Below the pieces are notes generated by a model. It was not told the DNA's origin, did no database searches, and worked only from the letters and a program-made list of their open reading frames with translations. Made by a program: the position numbers and the translations under genes. Positions 61,898 to 64,000 of a stretch of DNA of 64,000 bases are shown here, piece by piece. Within the stretch, counting starts at the first letter, position 1. Each line of letters begins with the position of its first letter. This DNA is from Nocardia beijingensis NBRC 16342 (lineage in GTDB: Bacteria > Actinomycetota > Actinomycetes > Mycobacteriales > Mycobacteriaceae), in the NCBI RefSeq assembly GCF_001612785.1, contig NZ_BDBC01000045.1, forward strand, positions 62,001-126,000. The letters are read 5' to 3'.

Positions 61898-62263
61898 CTA
61901 GCGGGCGGCGGCCCTAGCGGCGTCGAATGGCGCCCGGTCGAAGACGATCCGGATGTAGGTGATGCGACCGTCGACCACCGTGTGCCACTCGGCGCCGGGC
62001 GCGTGTGCGACCGGAACTGTCACGGTGTCGTACATCAGCAGCGCGGTGCGGTCGTCACCGAACGACGCGAGCAAGGTCGCGCCGGTCAGGATCCGGCTGA
62101 ACGGTTCGAGGAATTCGCGGAATGCCGCGGCTCCGGTGATCCGCCCGGCGGGCGCGTCGCAGACGATCTCCTCGGCGACATAGGTCATGGCCTCGGCGAA
62201 ATCGTGTCCGGTCCAGGCGTGATAGAACGCCAGCGAGGTCCGCAGTGCGGTCGGTTCCGACAT
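61898..62263 (-). CDS. NTF2/SnoaL-like protein
   Basis: This 121-aa protein of the SnoaL/NTF2 fold has LRTSLAFYHAWTGHDFAEAM, YVAEEIVCDAPAGRITGAAA, and FLEPFSRILTGATLLASFGD. GGAAGGA precedes the ATG at 62263. It is divergent from a sigma factor gene whose C-terminal domain has the same fold, so the two are probably functionally linked. Confidence 0.82.
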   Translation of the reverse strand: MSEPTALRTSLAFYHAWTGHDFAEAMTYVAEEIVCDAPAGRITGAAAFREFLEPFSRILTGATLLASFGDDRTALLMYDTVTVPVAHAPGAEWHTVVDGRITYIRIVFDRAPFDAARAAAR

Positions 62264-62378
62264 GGTGTCTCCTTCCGGTAGGCATCGGCGCGTCGCCGTG
62301 CTGTCAGTAGTGACACCGCGAACGGTCACGACGGAACGCACCGTGTGGAATCGCCCGAGAACTGGCACCATCGGCGGC

Positions 62379-63389
62379 GTGCGGCAGAGCATCCTGGAAC
62401 GGGCGTGCGCGGGCGACGAGGCGGCGTTTCGCGCCCTCATCGACCCGTACCGGCGCGAACTGGAGCTGCACTGCTATCGCCTGCTCGGCTCGCTGACCGA
62501 CGCGGAGGACATGCTCCAGGAGACCTTGCTGGCGGCTTGGCGCGGCCTGCCCGGGTTCCAGCAGCGCTCCTCGCTGCGCTCCTGGCTCTATCGCATCGCC
62601 ACCAATCGCTGCCTCAACGCGGTACGCGACGCCCGGCGCCGCCTCCCGCCGGAGCCCGTGCCGCCGTTCACGCCGCCCGAACCCACCCGCAGGGGCGAGC
62701 TCCGCTGGTTGCAGCCGTACCCCATCGACCAGTCCGAGCTCGCCGACCCCGCACCCGGCCCGGAAGCCCGCTACGCGGCCGCCGAAGCGGTCGAACTCGC
62801 CTTCGTCACGGGGTTGCAGCGGCTGCCACCCCGCCAAGCCGCGAGCCTGGTGCTGCGCGACGTGCTCGGTTTCCCGGTCGCCGAAGTGGCCGAACTCCTC
62901 GGCGTCACCCCTTTCGCGGTCAAAGGGAACCTGCAACGCGCACGAGCATCGCTCGACCGGTATCGCGGGCACCGCGTCCCGCGGCGGGCCGCACCCGACG
63001 AACGCGACCTCGCACGCCGCTTCGCCGCGGCCTACCTCGCGGGCGACATCGACGGCTTCGTCGCACTGCTCACCGATGACGCCTGGCTATCGATGCCTCC
63101 CGCGCCACACGAGTACGAGGGCCGGGCCGCGATCGCGGCGTTCCTGTCCGCTTCCTTCGCCTACCGCGGCGAACGCCGCACCCACCTGCTGCCCACGCAC
63201 GCCAACGGGCTGCCCGCGTTCGGCACCTATCTCGACGACGGCTTCCGGCCGGTTGCCACCCCGGCCGGCCTGATCGTCCTCACGCCCGCGGGCGACCGCC
63301 TCAGTGGAATCACCCGCTTCCATCTCGACGCCCTCCATCCCCGGTTCGGGCTTCCCCGCGAGCTGACGATCGGCCCGGCCCAGGCGTGA
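62379..63389 (+). CDS. ECF sigma-70 factor with C-terminal NTF2-like domain (TIGR02960 type)
   Basis: This protein of about 336 aa has sigma2 (EAAFRALIDPYRRELELHCY, LTDAEDMLQETLLAAWRGLP, then FQQRSSLRSWLYRIATNRCL), sigma4 (LPPRQAASLVLRDVLGFPVA, LLGVTPFAVKGNLQRARASL) and a C-terminal NTF2/SnoaL-like domain (RRFAAAYLAGDIDGFVALLT). This layout fits the TIGR02960/ECF41-like group, in which the C-terminal domain modulates activity instead of an anti-sigma factor. The start is uncertain: GTG 62379 is used. Confidence 0.88.
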   Translation: MRQSILERACAGDEAAFRALIDPYRRELELHCYRLLGSLTDAEDMLQETLLAAWRGLPGFQQRSSLRSWLYRIATNRCLNAVRDARRRLPPEPVPPFTPPEPTRRGELRWLQPYPIDQSELADPAPGPEARYAAAEAVELAFVTGLQRLPPRQAASLVLRDVLGFPVAEVAELLGVTPFAVKGNLQRARASLDRYRGHRVPRRAAPDERDLARRFAAAYLAGDIDGFVALLTDDAWLSMPPAPHEYEGRAAIAAFLSASFAYRGERRTHLLPTHANGLPAFGTYLDDGFRPVATPAGLIVLTPAGDRLSGITRFHLDALHPRFGLPRELTIGPAQA

Positions 63390-63406
63390 CCCGAACCCGG
63401 ACAGCG

Positions 63407-63440
63407 AAAAGGCCGCGCCTCCGGAGAGGCGCGGCCCTTC
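63407..63440. terminator. Bidirectional terminator between the sigma factor and mpa
   Basis: GGCCGCGCCTC (63411-63421) and GAGGCGCGGCC (63426-63436) form a perfect 11-pair stem with loop CGGA. AAAA precedes it and CTTC follows. It lies between two convergent genes. Confidence 0.8.
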
Positions 63441-63455
63441 GTGACCGGCGCGACC

Positions 63456-64000
63456 TTACAGGTACTGACCGGTGTTCGACTCGGTGTCGATGGCGCGGCT
63501 GGCGCTGGCGTTCTTGCCGGTGACCAGCGTGCGGATGTAGACGATCCGCTCGCCCTTCTTGCCGGAGATGCGGGCCCAGTCGTCCGGATTCGTCGTGTTG
63601 GGCAGGTCCTCGTTCTCGGAGAACTCGTCCACGATCGAATCGTAGAGATGCTGGATGCGCAGACCGGGGTTGCCCGTGTCGAGCACCGCCTTGATGGCGT
63701 ACTTCTTGGAGCGGTCCACGATGTTCTGGATCATGGCGCCGGAGTTGAAGTCCTTGAAGTACAGGACCTCCTTGTCACCGTTGGCGTAGGTGACCTCCAG
63801 GAAGCGGTTGTCCTCGCTCTCGGCGTACATCCGGTCGACGACACGTTCGATCATGGCGTTGATGCACAAGACCTTGTCGCCGCCGAACTCGGCCAGATCG
63901 TCGTCGTGCAGCGGCAGGTCCTCGGTGAGGTACTTCGAGAAGATGTCCTGCGCCGACTCCGCGTCCGGACGCTCGATCTTGATCTTCACATCCAGGCGGC
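63456..64000 (-). CDS. mpa: Proteasomal ATPase Mpa/ARC, C-terminal part (runs off the right edge)
   Basis: The last 181 codons are present. The frame enters the window in the AAA domain end (RLDVKIKIERPDAESAQDIF) and continues with INAMIERVVDRMYAESEDNR, LYFKDFNSGAMIQNIVDRSK, and ends TESNTGQYL. The terminal GQYL motif docks the ATPase hexamer on the alpha ring of the 20S proteasome. Mpa binds pupylated proteins and unfolds them. It stands about 19.4 kb away from dop. Confidence 0.95.
   Translation of the reverse strand, partial: RLDVKIKIERPDAESAQDIFSKYLTEDLPLHDDDLAEFGGDKVLCINAMIERVVDRMYAESEDNRFLEVTYANGDKEVLYFKDFNSGAMIQNIVDRSKKYAIKAVLDTGNPGLRIQHLYDSIVDEFSENEDLPNTTNPDDWARISGKKGERIVYIRTLVTGKNASASRAIDTESNTGQYL

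Overview
The window is high-GC actinobacterial DNA, most likely from Nocardia or a close relative in the Mycobacteriales. The evidence is a complete Pup-proteasome locus, a cobalamin cluster in almost the order known from Mycobacterium tuberculosis (cobN, cobG, cobH, cobIJ, cobK, cobL, SDR, Rv2074-like), several F420/deazaflavin-type enzymes, and many GTG or TTG starts. No rRNA, CRISPR array, insertion sequence or complete tRNA was found.

Layout. (1) 0-8.4 kb is a mixed stress and accessory block: the end of a PucR-type regulator facing an orphan copy of its N-terminal domain, a D-amino-acid oxidase, a YbdK-type carboxylate-amine ligase, a decayed anti-sigma-K (rskA-like) gene, a TerD protein, a three-gene envelope operon (YqjE-like, DUF3618, DUF4235), a STAS protein, and a P450 behind a SigB/SigF-type promoter. 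(2) 8.4-27 kb is the cobalamin region. cobN has a cobalamin riboswitch. It is interrupted by a SnoaL-like gene, a frameshifted TetR remnant, a DUF574-type methyltransferase, a MetE-like protein, a secreted hydrolase, the ddaH/lrp pair and a PadR gene with a perfect palindromic operator. A secreted glycine-zipper protein sits where cobM would be expected. (3) 27-44 kb follows the mycobacterial Rv2089c-Rv2112c order: pepE, 5'-3' exonuclease, DUF4333-type membrane protein, helY, tatC, tatA, pafC, pafB, pafA, prcA, prcB, pup, dop. A KPR-type reductase is inserted between tatA and pafC, and a small thiamine-binding-like gene between pafB and pafA.

(4) 44-63.4 kb is a roughly 19 kb accessory segment separating dop from mpa (the proteasomal ATPase, partial at the right edge). 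It carries a DUF418 protein, two Nudix hydrolases, DUF427, an AraC regulator, two deazaflavin-dependent nitroreductase-type proteins, AIM24, ArsC, a four-gene reductive pyrimidine degradation operon, a secreted cyclophilin, a KhtTU-like K+/H+ antiporter pair, an acyltransferase-3/SGNH protein, a GT39-type protein with TetR, and a TIGR02960-type sigma factor divergent from an NTF2-like protein.

The most unusual structure is a dispersed non-coding repeat present three times around the helY-pafA segment (about 29.5-29.86, 37.86-38.05 and 38.67-38.96 kb). Each copy has a 24-bp long hairpin and a second 8-bp hairpin whose arms differ between copies but stay fully complementary, which suggests selection on structure.
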